Source: G020348385 sp964580235 (GTDB taxonomy: Bacteria; Acidobacteriota; Aminicenantia; Aminicenantales; Aminicenantaceae). From it: a stretch of 61,117 nucleotides of DNA. The stretch lies in the NCBI GenBank assembly GCA_964580235.1, contig CAZOJY010000004.1, positions 1 to 61,117 on the forward strand, written 5' to 3'. The notes under the pieces were generated by a model. The model did no database searches. It saw nothing but the letters and a program-made list of their open reading frames with translations, and was not told where the DNA came from. Shown here in pieces: positions 52,829 through 61,117 of this stretch; the stretch's first letter is position 1, and each line of letters begins with the position of its first letter. The position numbers and the translations under genes are program-made.

Positions 52829-53233
52829 TTATCTCTTGTGATATTGTGGGGCTTTTCGAGCGCCTAACAATCCATACTTCTTCCGTTCCTTGATTCTTGC
52901 GTCCCGAGTGAGCAGCCCTGCGCCCTTGAGTGTTGACTTCAGCTCTTTGTTAAACTCGACCAGTGCTCTGGCAATTCCTAAACGAATAGCTTCGGCTTGA
53001 CCGTTTGATCCTCCTCCGTTCACGCGGATGAAAATATCGAACTTTTTCTCTGTATCCGTCAAAAGAAGAGGTTGCTTAATAATATTTTTACAGCTATCAA
53101 GGCTGAAATATTCTAAAAAAGGCCTTGGCCTTTTGTTCACATACAGCGTGACATCGCCTTTACCTGGACGAAGAAAGACTCTCGCGACAGAGGTTTTTCT
53201 CTTTCCTGTTCCATAATATTGGATTAAACTCAC
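52829..53233 (-). CDS. rpsI: 30S ribosomal protein S9
   Basis: 134 residues: YYGTGKRKTSVARVFLRPGKG, the middle VNGGGSNGQAEAIRLGIARAL and the C-terminal basic tail KERKKYGLLGARKAPQYHKR that reaches the P-site tRNA. GTG start with GGAGG just upstream. It follows rplM by eight bases, the usual L13-S9 order. Confidence 0.97.
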   Translation of the reverse strand: MSLIQYYGTGKRKTSVARVFLRPGKGDVTLYVNKRPRPFLEYFSLDSCKNIIKQPLLLTDTEKKFDIFIRVNGGGSNGQAEAIRLGIARALVEFNKELKSTLKGAGLLTRDARIKERKKYGLLGARKAPQYHKR

Positions 53234-53241
53234 AATCCCTC

Positions 53242-53670
53242 CTAAAACTGGTATTCCATGGGTTTTTGTGCTTCATGGGGATGATGAGGTCCTCGGTACA
53301 CCTTGAGCTTCTTATAGACAGCCCGGCCAAGTTTATTTTTAGGAATCATTCCCCAGACAGCTTTTCTGATGATTTCTTCGGGTTTTGTCTCTAGAAGCTC
53401 CTTAAAAGTCTTTTCCTTTATACCTCCAGGATAACCAGAATGGGTATAATACTTTTTCTGCTCCATTTTTTTCCCGGTCACTTTTATCCTCTCAGCGTTG
53501 ATCACGATCACAAAATCTCCGCTGTCGAGGAAATGGGCAAAGTCCGGCTTTCTCTTACCACGAAGAAGGACGGCAACTTCTGTAGCCAATCGTCCTAAAA
53601 CTTTACCCTCTGCGTCAACAATCCACCATCTCTTTTCGATCTGCTCTTTTTTTGGGACAAAAGTTTTCAT
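53242..53670 (-). CDS. rplM: 50S ribosomal protein L13
   Basis: 142 residues: KRWWIVDAEGKVLGRLATEVA, GDFVIVINAERIKVTGKKMEQKKYY and the end RAVYKKLKVYRGPHHPHEAQKPM. First gene of the translation operon. It has a leader of roughly 170 bases that contains an inverted repeat. Confidence 0.97.
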   Translation of the reverse strand: MKTFVPKKEQIEKRWWIVDAEGKVLGRLATEVAVLLRGKRKPDFAHFLDSGDFVIVINAERIKVTGKKMEQKKYYTHSGYPGGIKEKTFKELLETKPEEIIRKAVWGMIPKNKLGRAVYKKLKVYRGPHHPHEAQKPMEYQF

Positions 53671-53694
53671 TATGTTAAACCTCAGAATTACTTC

Positions 53695-53797
53695 CCTGAA
53701 TCATCCGCAAAAACAGCCGAAACAATCAATCCATCTCAGGAAATACAAATTTCCAAACGAAAATCTATTCTCCATCGGCATTTTTATGAATAATCCA
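53695..53797. repeat. Repeat pair in the rplM leader
   Basis: CCTGAATCATCCGCAAAAAC with following AGCCGA (53695-53720) and the inverse CATCGGCATTTTTATGAATA ending ATCC (53774-53797) could fold the rplM leader RNA into a long hairpin. Confidence 0.6.
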
Positions 53798-53845
53798 AAC
53801 AAAGAACTATGTATATTAAGCTAAGTAAAGAACCAGTGATGCCAT

Positions 53846-53874
53846 AAAATACTAAATTGTGCGTCCGTTGTCAA
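53846..53874 (-). promoter_or_regulatory. Promoter of the rplM operon
   Basis: TTGACA (53869-53874), a 17-base spacer and TATTTT (53846-53851) on the minus strand, about 175 bases before rplM. Confidence 0.7.
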
Positions 53875-53889
53875 CCTTAACGGGGACGT

Positions 53890-54588
53890 TTAATGCACCC
53901 ACACTTGAGGTTTTCGCTTCTTTGTAAACACTTTGATGAGGGCGATTCCGGTCAAAAAACCCCCGAGATGGGCAAACCAGGCAACACCACCGCCTGCACC
54001 GATATTAAGCACTTGAATAAGAATCCATATTCCGAGAACAAAGGCGGCAGGTATAGCGATTATCCGGATGAAAAAGAACAGGAATACCAGAGTCAAAACT
54101 CGTGCCTTCGGATAAAGGATCAGGTAGGCCCCAAGAACCCCTGCGATGGCTCCACTGGCTCCAATCATTGGAACCTGAGAGTTGGGGTGAAAAATAATAT
54201 GGGTTAGACTTGCTCCAAGGCCTGAGAAAAAGTAAAAAACAATAAACCGGATCGGGCCTAAAAAATCTTCGATATTGTTTCCAAAAATCCAGAGATAGAG
54301 CATGTTGAAAACCAGATGAAAAATACCCCCATGCATAAACATGGAAACACCGAGTGTCAAAGGAGGAGAGAGACGGGCGAGTGGTTCTCTCGTCTCCATC
54401 ATTACGAGAGACAACGCCCTAAAATGGGAGATTTCGTAAGGAATAACCCCCATTTTATAGACAAAATATTGTAAGCCCTGGGAAGAAAATAATTGATAGA
54501 GAAAGACTGCTGTGTTCAATACAATAAATATGATCGTGACATAAGGCACACGGGAAGTCGGATTATCATCTTTGAGAGGAATAAACAT
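53890..54588 (-). CDS. Rhomboid-family intramembrane serine protease
   Basis: 232 residues with six or so membrane helices. MFMHGGIFHLVFNMLYLWIFG contains the HxxxN element, GASGAIAGVLGAYLILYP the catalytic serine and AHLGGFLTGIALI the catalytic histidine. It cleaves membrane proteins within the bilayer. Monocistronic; a dispersed repeat copy lies directly upstream of the start. Confidence 0.9.
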   Translation of the reverse strand: MFIPLKDDNPTSRVPYVTIIFIVLNTAVFLYQLFSSQGLQYFVYKMGVIPYEISHFRALSLVMMETREPLARLSPPLTLGVSMFMHGGIFHLVFNMLYLWIFGNNIEDFLGPIRFIVFYFFSGLGASLTHIIFHPNSQVPMIGASGAIAGVLGAYLILYPKARVLTLVFLFFFIRIIAIPAAFVLGIWILIQVLNIGAGGGVAWFAHLGGFLTGIALIKVFTKKRKPQVWVH

Positions 54589-54594
54589 ATCTAG

Positions 54595-54607
54595 CCTGAA
54601 TTATTCC
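54595..54607. repeat. Dispersed repeat upstream of the rhomboid gene
   Basis: CCTGAATTATTCC, a short copy of the family core, seven bases before the start codon. Confidence 0.5.
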
Positions 54608-54751
54608 AGCGAACCTCCGTGGCGGAGCCATAATGCGAGGGGAGGATGGAATGGAAACACATCATTTCAGTGAGATACTACCAACAAGGAGAAATGACAC
54701 AAACGCTGATGGTTAATGGAAATATTTGAAAGGACAGGCGGAGGTTTGGGA

Positions 54752-55747
54752 TTATCTTTTTTCCTGGCCTTTTTTCAATTCTTCTTCCAGCTTCAGTCTT
54801 TGCAGTTGTCTCTTCCTAACCTGGTTGTACCGTTCCATATACCGGTCTGCCTCCCGGATGTATCTTTCACTTCTGTCTGGATAGAGATGGGAATGGACAT
54901 TTCGATAGAGCAGATTGATATACGCATAAGTATCGGGATAATTGGGATCCAGCTTTGCTGATTTCAATAACAACTTTTCGCTTTCATCAGAAAGGGCTAT
55001 TCTTTCCTGCCGGGACAACAGATTCTGGAGACGATAGGCTTTATTAAAACGATTGACTCCGAGCGTGAACAGAATCAAGGCATCATCCGGGTTCTTCTCC
55101 TTAATCATATTATGCATCGCATAGGCTCTATCAAAATCAGGGTTAGGCCTGATATTGTCATAAAATTGGGCCGCATATGCATAGCCTTGGGGGTTTACAG
55201 GATCCAATTCTATCCTTCTCAGGTACATATCCTCTGCTTTTTTGTGAATTTCTTCATTTTCTCCAGCATACCTGTTGTAAAATCCGGCCACTACATAATA
55301 ATTCTCCATATTGGTGGGATCCAATTCCAGCACCCTCAGGAACATCCCTTCTGCATTTTCAAATCTCTTCATCCTGTCATACATATCCCCTAAAGAATGA
55401 ACAATTTGTATATTTGTAGGGTCCATCTCTAAGGCTTTGTTCAGATTTTCGATTGCTTTGTCCGCCCTTTCTAAATTTTCCGGACTCTCATCACCAGCCT
55501 TATACTGGTTTTTATAACTTTCGCCCAGGAAACGATACGCCAAGGTCAATTCGGGATTATACTGCAAAGCCTTCTCATATTCCTCGATCGCTAACCTGTA
55601 TTTGTTTTCCGTGAAGTGCCCATTGGCTATGCTGAAATGACGGTTTGCCTTTAGTTGGTTAATATTCAGCTTCTGGCAGCTTGATACGGCAAAAATAAAA
55701 CCCACAATCAGAATCGGCATGATGAATATTGTTTTTTTTCTGGACAT
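54752..55747 (-). CDS. Tetratricopeptide-repeat lipoprotein
   Basis: About 331 residues. The lipobox AVSSC ends a signal (FIMPILIVGFIFAVSSC; acylated Cys24). From residue ~35 there are about six TPRs, e.g. NKYRLAIEEYEKALQYNPELTLAYRFLGE and NLNKALEMDPTNIQIVHSLGDMYDR, then a charged C-terminus rich in basic residues (RQLQRLKLEEELKKGQEKR). It likely assembles an envelope complex. The ATG is preceded by AAGGAGG. Confidence 0.8.
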   Translation of the reverse strand: MSRKKTIFIMPILIVGFIFAVSSCQKLNINQLKANRHFSIANGHFTENKYRLAIEEYEKALQYNPELTLAYRFLGESYKNQYKAGDESPENLERADKAIENLNKALEMDPTNIQIVHSLGDMYDRMKRFENAEGMFLRVLELDPTNMENYYVVAGFYNRYAGENEEIHKKAEDMYLRRIELDPVNPQGYAYAAQFYDNIRPNPDFDRAYAMHNMIKEKNPDDALILFTLGVNRFNKAYRLQNLLSRQERIALSDESEKLLLKSAKLDPNYPDTYAYINLLYRNVHSHLYPDRSERYIREADRYMERYNQVRKRQLQRLKLEEELKKGQEKR

Positions 55748-55844
55748 CATGACCTCCTTAAACATCCATTCCATTCACTCGCGGTAATTTAAATTTATAA
55801 ATGAATAGAGGGAGAAAGTCAAGAAGAACAGGGACCGGAAACCT

Positions 55845-57158
55845 TTAACTTTTTTTTAAGATCAGCCGGAGCGGTGTCCCTGAAAAATCAAACTCCTCGT
55901 AAAATTTTTTCAAAAAAAATTTTTCATATGCCAAATCTAAAGACGCTTGGGAATGGGTAAAAAGAATAAAGGAGGGCGGAAGAATTCCTTTCTGCACCAT
56001 GTATTTCAGCTTGATCCTTCTTCGTTTCTTCGAAACCGGCGGACGATTCGCGTTCATCTTTCTTAAAAATTTGTTCAATCGATACGTAGAAATCTTCTTT
56101 TCTCCATTCGCAAAAGCTTTCTCGGACAAGTCGAGGATTCTTATAATTCTCTGACCTGAGAGCGCAGAAATAAATACCAATGGAGCATAGGAAACAAAGT
56201 TCAGTTTTTGATAAACCCTATGGTGAAAATCTCTATGTGACCGGGTCTCTTTCTGGATCAGGTCCCACTTATTCAGCGCAATAATTAAGGGCTTTCCCGA
56301 ATCGTGCGCAAGATGGGCTATCGCCGTATCCTGTCGGGTGGGGAATTCCAGTGCATCCAAAACAAGACACACGACACCCGCCCGCCTGATATCTTTTTTT
56401 GCTTTGACAATACCCGCTTTTTCTCTATTGTCCTTAGTCCGGCTCATTTTCCGAATACCTGCTGTGTCTATGAGGCAAAATGTTTTTTTATTCCGCCGAA
56501 TCAGCGTATCCGTGCTGTCTCGTGTGGTCCCTGGGATTTCGCTTACGATCAGTCTTTTCTCCCCACTCAGCCGATTTACGAGGGAAGATTTTCCCACATT
56601 TATCCGTCCCACGATGGCTATATCCAGCTGTTTTGCCTCTTTGTCTTTCTCGACGGATGAGGGGAGAACATCCAGAAGACGCTCTTCCAGATAACCCAAG
56701 TTCCTTTTATGCTCGGCTGAAATCGGTATTATTTCTTCTACTCCCAGCCGGAAGAAATCTCCGATCTGCTCCTCTTTCTCAGGAGAATCGATCTTGTTGA
56801 CCAGAACAAAAATCGGCTTATCCATTTTTCTCAGCAAAAAAAAGAGTTCCTCTTCTCCCGGTAATACCTCCCTTTTCCCATCGAGCACAAAAAGGAGAAC
56901 ATCTGCCGACTGAGAGGCTTCCCACGCTTTTTGTTTGACCTGAGATGAAAAGGGATCCTCGAGGGAATCAAAAAAACCCCCTGTATCAATCAGGATAAAA
57001 CTTTTATTATCCAAGCAGCAGAAAGCGGGAACTTGATCCCGCGTCATTCCAGGCAGCGAATGAACCAGGGATTTTTTCTTTCTCAACAGGCGGTTGAAAA
57101 GGGTGGATTTTCCCACGTTAGGAAATCCAACGATGGCAACGGTAATCGGTTTTTTCAT
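55845..57158 (-). CDS. der: Ribosome biogenesis GTPase Der (EngA)
   Basis: 437 residues with two GTPase domains and a KH-like end. The P-loops are GFPNVGKSTLFNRL and GRINVGKSSLVNRL, with DTGGFF, DTAGIRKMS, NKIDSPEKEE and NKWDLI as G3/G4 motifs. It is needed for 50S subunit assembly. It follows the GerMN-domain gene by 11 bases. Confidence 0.96.
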   Translation of the reverse strand: MKKPITVAIVGFPNVGKSTLFNRLLRKKKSLVHSLPGMTRDQVPAFCCLDNKSFILIDTGGFFDSLEDPFSSQVKQKAWEASQSADVLLFVLDGKREVLPGEEELFFLLRKMDKPIFVLVNKIDSPEKEEQIGDFFRLGVEEIIPISAEHKRNLGYLEERLLDVLPSSVEKDKEAKQLDIAIVGRINVGKSSLVNRLSGEKRLIVSEIPGTTRDSTDTLIRRNKKTFCLIDTAGIRKMSRTKDNREKAGIVKAKKDIRRAGVVCLVLDALEFPTRQDTAIAHLAHDSGKPLIIALNKWDLIQKETRSHRDFHHRVYQKLNFVSYAPLVFISALSGQRIIRILDLSEKAFANGEKKISTYRLNKFLRKMNANRPPVSKKRRRIKLKYMVQKGILPPSFILFTHSQASLDLAYEKFFLKKFYEEFDFSGTPLRLILKKS

Positions 57159-57169
57159 GGGATGGAATT

Positions 57170-57748
57170 TTATTTGGCAACAATATCATAGACCGGCTGA
57201 AAAGGTCTACTCAGGTCGATGTGCCCTCCCAATGTCTTTTTTTCTCCCCCATCGATTAGGATAAACACCTTTTTAACAGGCTTTAGGTTGTACGAGAGAG
57301 AATTCACAATAGAGAAGATTGTGCTCATTTCGGCCGAAGAACCAGAAAGATCTTTGTCCATGATCTCTCGTGAAAAATCAACATAGGCCACACCTTCCTT
57401 GGTGATGTAAAGCTCTCTCAATCTTGTTTCAGGAGGAATAGGAGATAAAAATCCCTGTTGGGACCCGTTGAGAAGCTCCAGGATAATTCTTTTGGCTTTC
57501 TTAGCCGGTGATGATTCCGGCATTATTTTTCTTTCTTCACGGTGCAACAGATCATCATGTTCAGAAGGGAAAAAAAGACTTATGGTTGTGGGCTCTTTTT
57601 GCTCTTCCGATTCCAATTCATCCTGCGCCGCAGGGATGAATTGAGCCGGCTTTGTTTCCACAGCTCCTCCAAGATTGAAATAGATAATTATCAGAACGAC
57701 AAGGAATAAAAAAAGGGCAAAAAGAATCACCAGCCTTTTTTTATTCAT
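57170..57748 (-). CDS. GerMN-domain protein
   Basis: 192 residues: one N-terminal membrane segment (LVILFALFLFLVVLIIIYFNLGG) and a periplasmic GerMN domain (ISLFFPSEHDDLLHREERKI, AKRIILELLNGSQQGFLSPIPPETRLRELYITKEGVAYVDFSREIM, STIFSIVNSLSYNLKPVKKVFILIDG). In spore formers GerM helps engulfment; here it is more likely an envelope accessory to the amidase encoded just upstream. Confidence 0.87.
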   Translation of the reverse strand: MNKKRLVILFALFLFLVVLIIIYFNLGGAVETKPAQFIPAAQDELESEEQKEPTTISLFFPSEHDDLLHREERKIMPESSPAKKAKRIILELLNGSQQGFLSPIPPETRLRELYITKEGVAYVDFSREIMDKDLSGSSAEMSTIFSIVNSLSYNLKPVKKVFILIDGGEKKTLGGHIDLSRPFQPVYDIVAK

Positions 57749-57759
57749 TTATGGTTTAA

Positions 57760-58929
57760 TCAGCGCGAGTTGTCTCGAAGAAATTTGGCCAGGCCATTGT
57801 AGACAGCTTCCGCCACTTTGCGTTGATATTCCTCGGTCAACATCTTTCTCTCTTCTTGAGGATTCGAAAGGAATGCTACCTCGACCAACACGGCCGGACA
57901 GGCTACCCCGGTTAAAACTTTAAAGGGCGCCTGTTTGATCCCCCTGTTCCGTGTTCCCCACAAAAGGTTAAGCTGGCTCTGAATCTCCTCGGCCAGCTGA
58001 CTGCTCTGTCTGAGATAAGCGGTCTGGGCCATATCCCACAGAATCATCTTGATTACGTCTTCTTCATCGGCCTGAATGTTTTTTTCCAGTTTTTCAGAAT
58101 TGTTTTCCAAAAAAGCCAGCCTTCTGGCGTCCTCATCGCTGCCGTTTCTGCTGAGGAAATAGGTCTCCGGTCCTTCGGCACCTTTCCGATACGAACTGTT
58201 CACATGAATGCTGATAAACACAGTGGCCTTGTTGTTGTTGGCTATGGCTGCCCGATCCTCAAGCGAAACGTCCACATCTCGATCTCTTGTGAGAACAACA
58301 TTAGAGGATCGTGTCTGCCTCACAATCTCCGCAAGTTTTGTGCCAATAATAAGGGTAAGATCCTTCTCCAGAGTTCCAAACTTACCTTTTGCTCCGACCT
58401 CCAAACCCCCATGGCCAGGGTCGATCACGATACATTCTGGATCCAAAGCGGGAGATTCTGCCCTTTCCTGATTAATCTCCGGGATCGGTTGGTCTGCTGA
58501 TTTTTCATCGGATTTGCTGCTCTTATCGGAATATCCATCGGGATAGATATCGATAATCAATCGCGGCGGATTTGGCACTTTAAAAGAATCATAAGAAAAA
58601 TTATCGTGTTTTGTTCGAATGGTCAGGGTGTAGAAATCGCTTTCATGCGACCACTCCACAGATTGGATAAACCGACTTCGGAAAGTTTCTCTCCGCATCC
58701 GGAAAGGGATGTTGGCTCTAATCTTTACAAAGATATAGGACTCACTTTTTTCAACATTCGTGATCAAAGGCAGGGATGATTGGATCGTTACCCGGCTGTA
58801 ATTTTGATAATCGCGAGCGGATATATTCAGAACAGCCTGGCTTTGAGTGGCACTGGAAAGGTTTAAAAACAGAAAAAAAAGGGAAAAAGCCAGGGCAAAT
58901 TCGGGGATTCCTCTTATGTGCTTGAACAA
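57760..58929 (-). CDS. N-acetylmuramoyl-L-alanine amidase with AMIN domain
   Basis: About 389 residues. A signal peptide (ALAFSLFFLFLNLSSA) is followed by an AMIN-type beta domain (LNISARDYQNYSRVTIQSSLP ... PRLIIDIYP) and an Amidase_3 catalytic domain with VIDPGHGGLEVGAKG, the zinc His in FISIHVNSS, ETYFLS and PAVLVEVAFLSNPQEE (catalytic Glu). It cleaves septal peptidoglycan, like AmiC. I chose the TTG at 58929, since earlier in-frame starts lie inside the tmRNA gene. It heads a unit with the GerMN gene and der. Confidence 0.9.
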   Translation of the reverse strand: MFKHIRGIPEFALAFSLFFLFLNLSSATQSQAVLNISARDYQNYSRVTIQSSLPLITNVEKSESYIFVKIRANIPFRMRRETFRSRFIQSVEWSHESDFYTLTIRTKHDNFSYDSFKVPNPPRLIIDIYPDGYSDKSSKSDEKSADQPIPEINQERAESPALDPECIVIDPGHGGLEVGAKGKFGTLEKDLTLIIGTKLAEIVRQTRSSNVVLTRDRDVDVSLEDRAAIANNNKATVFISIHVNSSYRKGAEGPETYFLSRNGSDEDARRLAFLENNSEKLEKNIQADEEDVIKMILWDMAQTAYLRQSSQLAEEIQSQLNLLWGTRNRGIKQAPFKVLTGVACPAVLVEVAFLSNPQEERKMLTEEYQRKVAEAVYNGLAKFLRDNSR

Positions 58930-58955
58930 TTTTTCTCTATCGTCTATCACTATTT

Positions 58956-59302
58956 TGGAGGCGGCGGGAATCGAACCCGCGTCCGAAGACATTCAACGAA
59001 AGGCCTCTACATGCTTATCTTCTTCTTATATCTCGCTCTATGGCTTAAGAAGGAGAAAAAAACCACAGAACCAGCCCTGATGTTGTTTCGCGCCCCGGGC
59101 TCAGGACGGACCTGGTTTGCTATCCTGCTCATCGACGCCTCTCAAGTGCCGCAAGAAAACACAAGAGAAACGGCATGCCTACATATTAGGCAGCAACTGG
59201 CAGTTGTTCTGCACTTACTTAGGTCCACCTTTTTAACGAGGGGGGTGGAGCCTCGACATGCAACCTTTGTCTCACTATCTCCGTCGAATCCAGTTCGCCC
59301 CC
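58956..59302 (-). ncRNA. ssrA: Transfer-messenger RNA
   Basis: The 5' end GGGGGCGAACTGGATTCGAC and the 3' TTCGATTCCCGCCGCCTCCA pair as a seven-base-pair tRNA-like acceptor with a discriminator A; CCA is not encoded. About 347 bases. The tag-coding frame (59186-59212) reads AEQLPVAA with resume codon GCA and stop TAA. It rescues stalled ribosomes with SmpB. Confidence 0.95.
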
Positions 59303-59321
59303 ATTTCTTCTCCAAACTGAA

Positions 59322-59351
59322 ATTATAAAGAATTCCGTCATTTCTTGTCAA
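59322..59351 (-). promoter_or_regulatory. ssrA promoter
   Basis: Perfect TTGACA (59346-59351) and TATAAT (59322-59327) separated by 18 bases, 20 bases ahead of the tmRNA 5' end. Confidence 0.85.
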
Positions 59352-59384
59352 CAAGCCTTCAATCTTCAATCTTTGTTGGCATCC

Positions 59385-59984
59385 TCAGTCTTTTGATTCT
59401 TGCCAGGCTTCTCTTCCTTCACGAAACAAGAAAACGACGATGATCATACCCACGATCGGATCGGCCTGCCAGAATCCCATCACATAATTCGATCCCAATC
59501 CCAATAAAAGTGCGACAGACAGAAAAAAGCAGGCCAATGTTTCTTTGGAATCCGAAACCAAGGCCTGGCTTTGGATTTGTTTTCCGACATTGAATTTCTG
59601 CCGAGATAAAAACGGCATGATCCCCATAGAGGCGATGGCGATAATTATCCCAGGCAGGGAGGGATCCGGAATTTCTTTTATGATTAATTTCTTCACAGAT
59701 TGGAAAAGGACGTAAAAACCAAGCACAAAAAAAGTTATGGCCACAAATTTTGTAGCCTTTTTTTCGACCTCCTCTTCTTTTCTTTCCGAAATCTTCCCAT
59801 GTTGGCGGAGACGCCAGATCAATACCATACCTGAAAGAGACTCCACGACACTGTCTAATCCGAATCCGATCAAAGCGATACTGTTGGCGATATAACCGAA
59901 GACGACCGAAACAACCGCCTCAGCAACATTGTATCCAACAGTAAAGTATTCGAGGAACAAACCCTTTTTATATAATTTCTCCAT
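59385..59984 (-). CDS. Cation-diffusion-facilitator-like membrane protein
   Basis: 199 residues with about six membrane helices, short for the CDF family, which usually has a C-terminal cytoplasmic domain. GYIANSIALIGFGLDSVVESLSGMVLIWRLR aligns with CDF helix 2 where HxxxD is replaced by DxxxE, and SDSKETLACFFLSVALLLGLG with helix 5. The changed ligands may alter metal choice, or the protein may be a related transporter. It lies 34 bases from a His-rich permease gene on the same strand. Confidence 0.7.
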   Translation of the reverse strand: MEKLYKKGLFLEYFTVGYNVAEAVVSVVFGYIANSIALIGFGLDSVVESLSGMVLIWRLRQHGKISERKEEEVEKKATKFVAITFFVLGFYVLFQSVKKLIIKEIPDPSLPGIIIAIASMGIMPFLSRQKFNVGKQIQSQALVSDSKETLACFFLSVALLLGLGSNYVMGFWQADPIVGMIIVVFLFREGREAWQESKD

Positions 59985-60018
59985 GGGGAATCACTTCTAT
60001 AACAACAGGGGGTTTCTG

Positions 60019-61094
60019 TCAATTTCCACTTTTTTCCTCATATGATTCTTTTTCACGACATCCGGAATGATCATGCCGGTGATGCAGGTCAGGAAAATGG
60101 GAATGGGAATGCCGGATTTTGCCATGTTCATGGAGATGGACGTGCCCACCGGGAACAGCCGGGGAAATATGTTCATGAGCATGGTGAAGGTCATCGTGGT
60201 TGTGCCAATGGATGTGTGTGGCTTTGACATGTCCGTGGTCATGGGAATGTTTCTGAAGAATCAGGAGCAGAATCGAAATGCCCAAAATTAGAGCGGCAGC
60301 AGCCTGAATCCATGAAAGCTGCTCCGCAAGCAGCAGCACAGAGAAAAATGCGCCAAAAAAAGGAGCGCTGGAAAACAAAATTTGACTCCTTGTCGCACCT
60401 AAACAATGGGCCGCTGTGATGTAAAGCACAATGCTTATGCCATAACAAAAAACACCGACAATAAGAGCCCATAACACGGTTTTTGTTCCGGGAAATCCCT
60501 GGATGAAGAAAATCCCGATGGCACAATTAATGGAACCCGCGACCAATCCTTTTAAAAAAGTCATTTGTGTGGGCGTTATGGCGTCTACAAGAGCCGTATA
60601 ATGATTATCCAGTCCCCAACAGATACAGGCAGCGCTTACGAACAGGACCGCCTGAAGCCCGGATTGCCCCTCATGATAGGTTATTAAAACACCCGCAAGT
60701 ATGGCTCCCCCAACTCCGATCCATCCCCGAAAATCCAGATGATCCTTAAAAAACAGCCATCCGAGAATGGCGGTGGCCACCAGTTCCAGATTCAGCCACA
60801 GAGAGACAGATGCGGCATTGGCAATCTTGAGACCCAACAGGAGAAAAACAGGGCCGAGAATTCCTCCGAATAAAATTGAACCCGATATCCTCAGGATATT
60901 ATTTTGATCTATTCGATCGATTTTCGTCCGGATCCGGGACAGTGCAAATGGCAAAAGACCCGCAGCTGCCCCTAAGTAAAGAAGCCCTGCCAAAAGAAAA
61001 TAGTTAAGGTTTGCAAGAAGAAGCTTACTGAGAGAGGAATCAAGCCAAAAAGCGGAACCGATAGGGACGCCAACCAAACAGAAAAACATTTCAT
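60019..61094 (-). CDS. DMT/EamA-family permease with His-rich tail, probable N-terminal frameshift
   Basis: About 356 residues from an ATG at 61089 with ten membrane helices in two EamA repeats (SKLLLANLNYFLLAGLLYLGAAAGLLPF; NAASVSLWLNLELVATAILGWLFFKDHLDFRGWIGVGGAIL). The cytoplasmic or periplasmic C-terminus holds more than 20 histidines in HxH runs, suggesting metal binding. The first helix fits the family better if reading begins at 61094 (WLASLSVPLFGLIPLS) and switches frame at the GA-repeat 61030-61036, where one dinucleotide unit appears extra. A TATAAT box lies six bases before that ATG. Cotranscribed with the CDF-like gene. Confidence 0.7.
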
Positions 61095-61117
61095 TATTTT
61101 ATTATATACATTAAAAA

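Noticed and set aside
60060..60240. Repeated CATG-rich DNA
   Set aside because: Explained by His-rich coding sequence of the EamA gene.

Overview
This window reads as a stretch of a metagenome-assembled chromosome from a Gram-negative-type bacterium. Evidence for an outer membrane is a LolA-type carrier, a TonB-receptor-like barrel protein, a TolC-type channel and several lipoboxes. The mix of a zinc-ribbon Ser/Thr kinase with TolB-like and TPR parts, a VWFA-related secreted protein and an Oar-like carboxypeptidase-regulatory/TonB protein resembles Acidobacteriota and especially Aminicenantia-like lineages. That assignment is inference; no rRNA is present. Three 100-N gaps (13737, 38757, 40801) show it is a scaffold, and the sequence on the two sides of each gap repeats.

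Layout. 1-9055 (mostly minus strand): ferredoxin-like protein, TauE/SafE permease, kinase-TPR protein, a frameshifted barrel protein, VWFA-related protein, NYN protein, purM. 9258-11105: a small accessory island with a truncated DUF4097-like ORF, an AbiE-type toxin-antitoxin pair and a tRNA 3'-end-like fragment. 11251-14202: a fused FAD/Fe-S oxidoreductase. 14570-20858: an envelope-glycan group (MenC-like enolase, GT4, two GT2, a GT39-like membrane protein). 20939-27228: tsaD, mtnA with two unknown genes, divergent tatA plus a coiled-coil methyltransferase, and a ROK kinase. 27589-38604: TonB-like receptor, tRNA-Leu(CAG), a baeRF-like protein and a tetR-tolC-adaptor-RND efflux operon. 39004-49920: Xer recombinase, metallo-hydrolase, methyltransferase, SLC13 permease, an MPN-like protein with an AMMECR1 protein, TPR protein, DUF374 acyltransferase, Na+/solute symporter, lolA, and a sigma/anti-sigma/bactofilin-like operon. 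49932-53670: the rplM-rpsI-rpsB-tsf-pyrH-frr translation operon. 53890-61094: rhomboid, TPR lipoprotein, der-GerMN-amidase, ssrA (tmRNA) and two cation-related transporters.

The strongest non-genic signal is a dispersed inverted-repeat family (core CCTGAATTATTCATAAAAA, often continuing to TGCCG) at about a dozen intergenic sites, touching stop codons, start regions and the rplM leader. A related GC-rich block accompanies four copies. Other notable points: a palindromic operator centred on the start of the efflux operon; consensus promoters for ssrA, rplM, tRNA-Leu and the baeRF gene; several genes with TATAAT-like boxes only 6-9 bases before ATG, suggesting leaderless mRNAs; a toxin with a changed catalytic acidic residue; and probable frameshifts in two membrane-protein genes. 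I found no clearly new multi-gene defence or biosynthetic system. The best candidates for novelty are the repeat family, the baeRF-like protein with GGW in place of GGQ, and the degenerate MPN/AMMECR1 pair.
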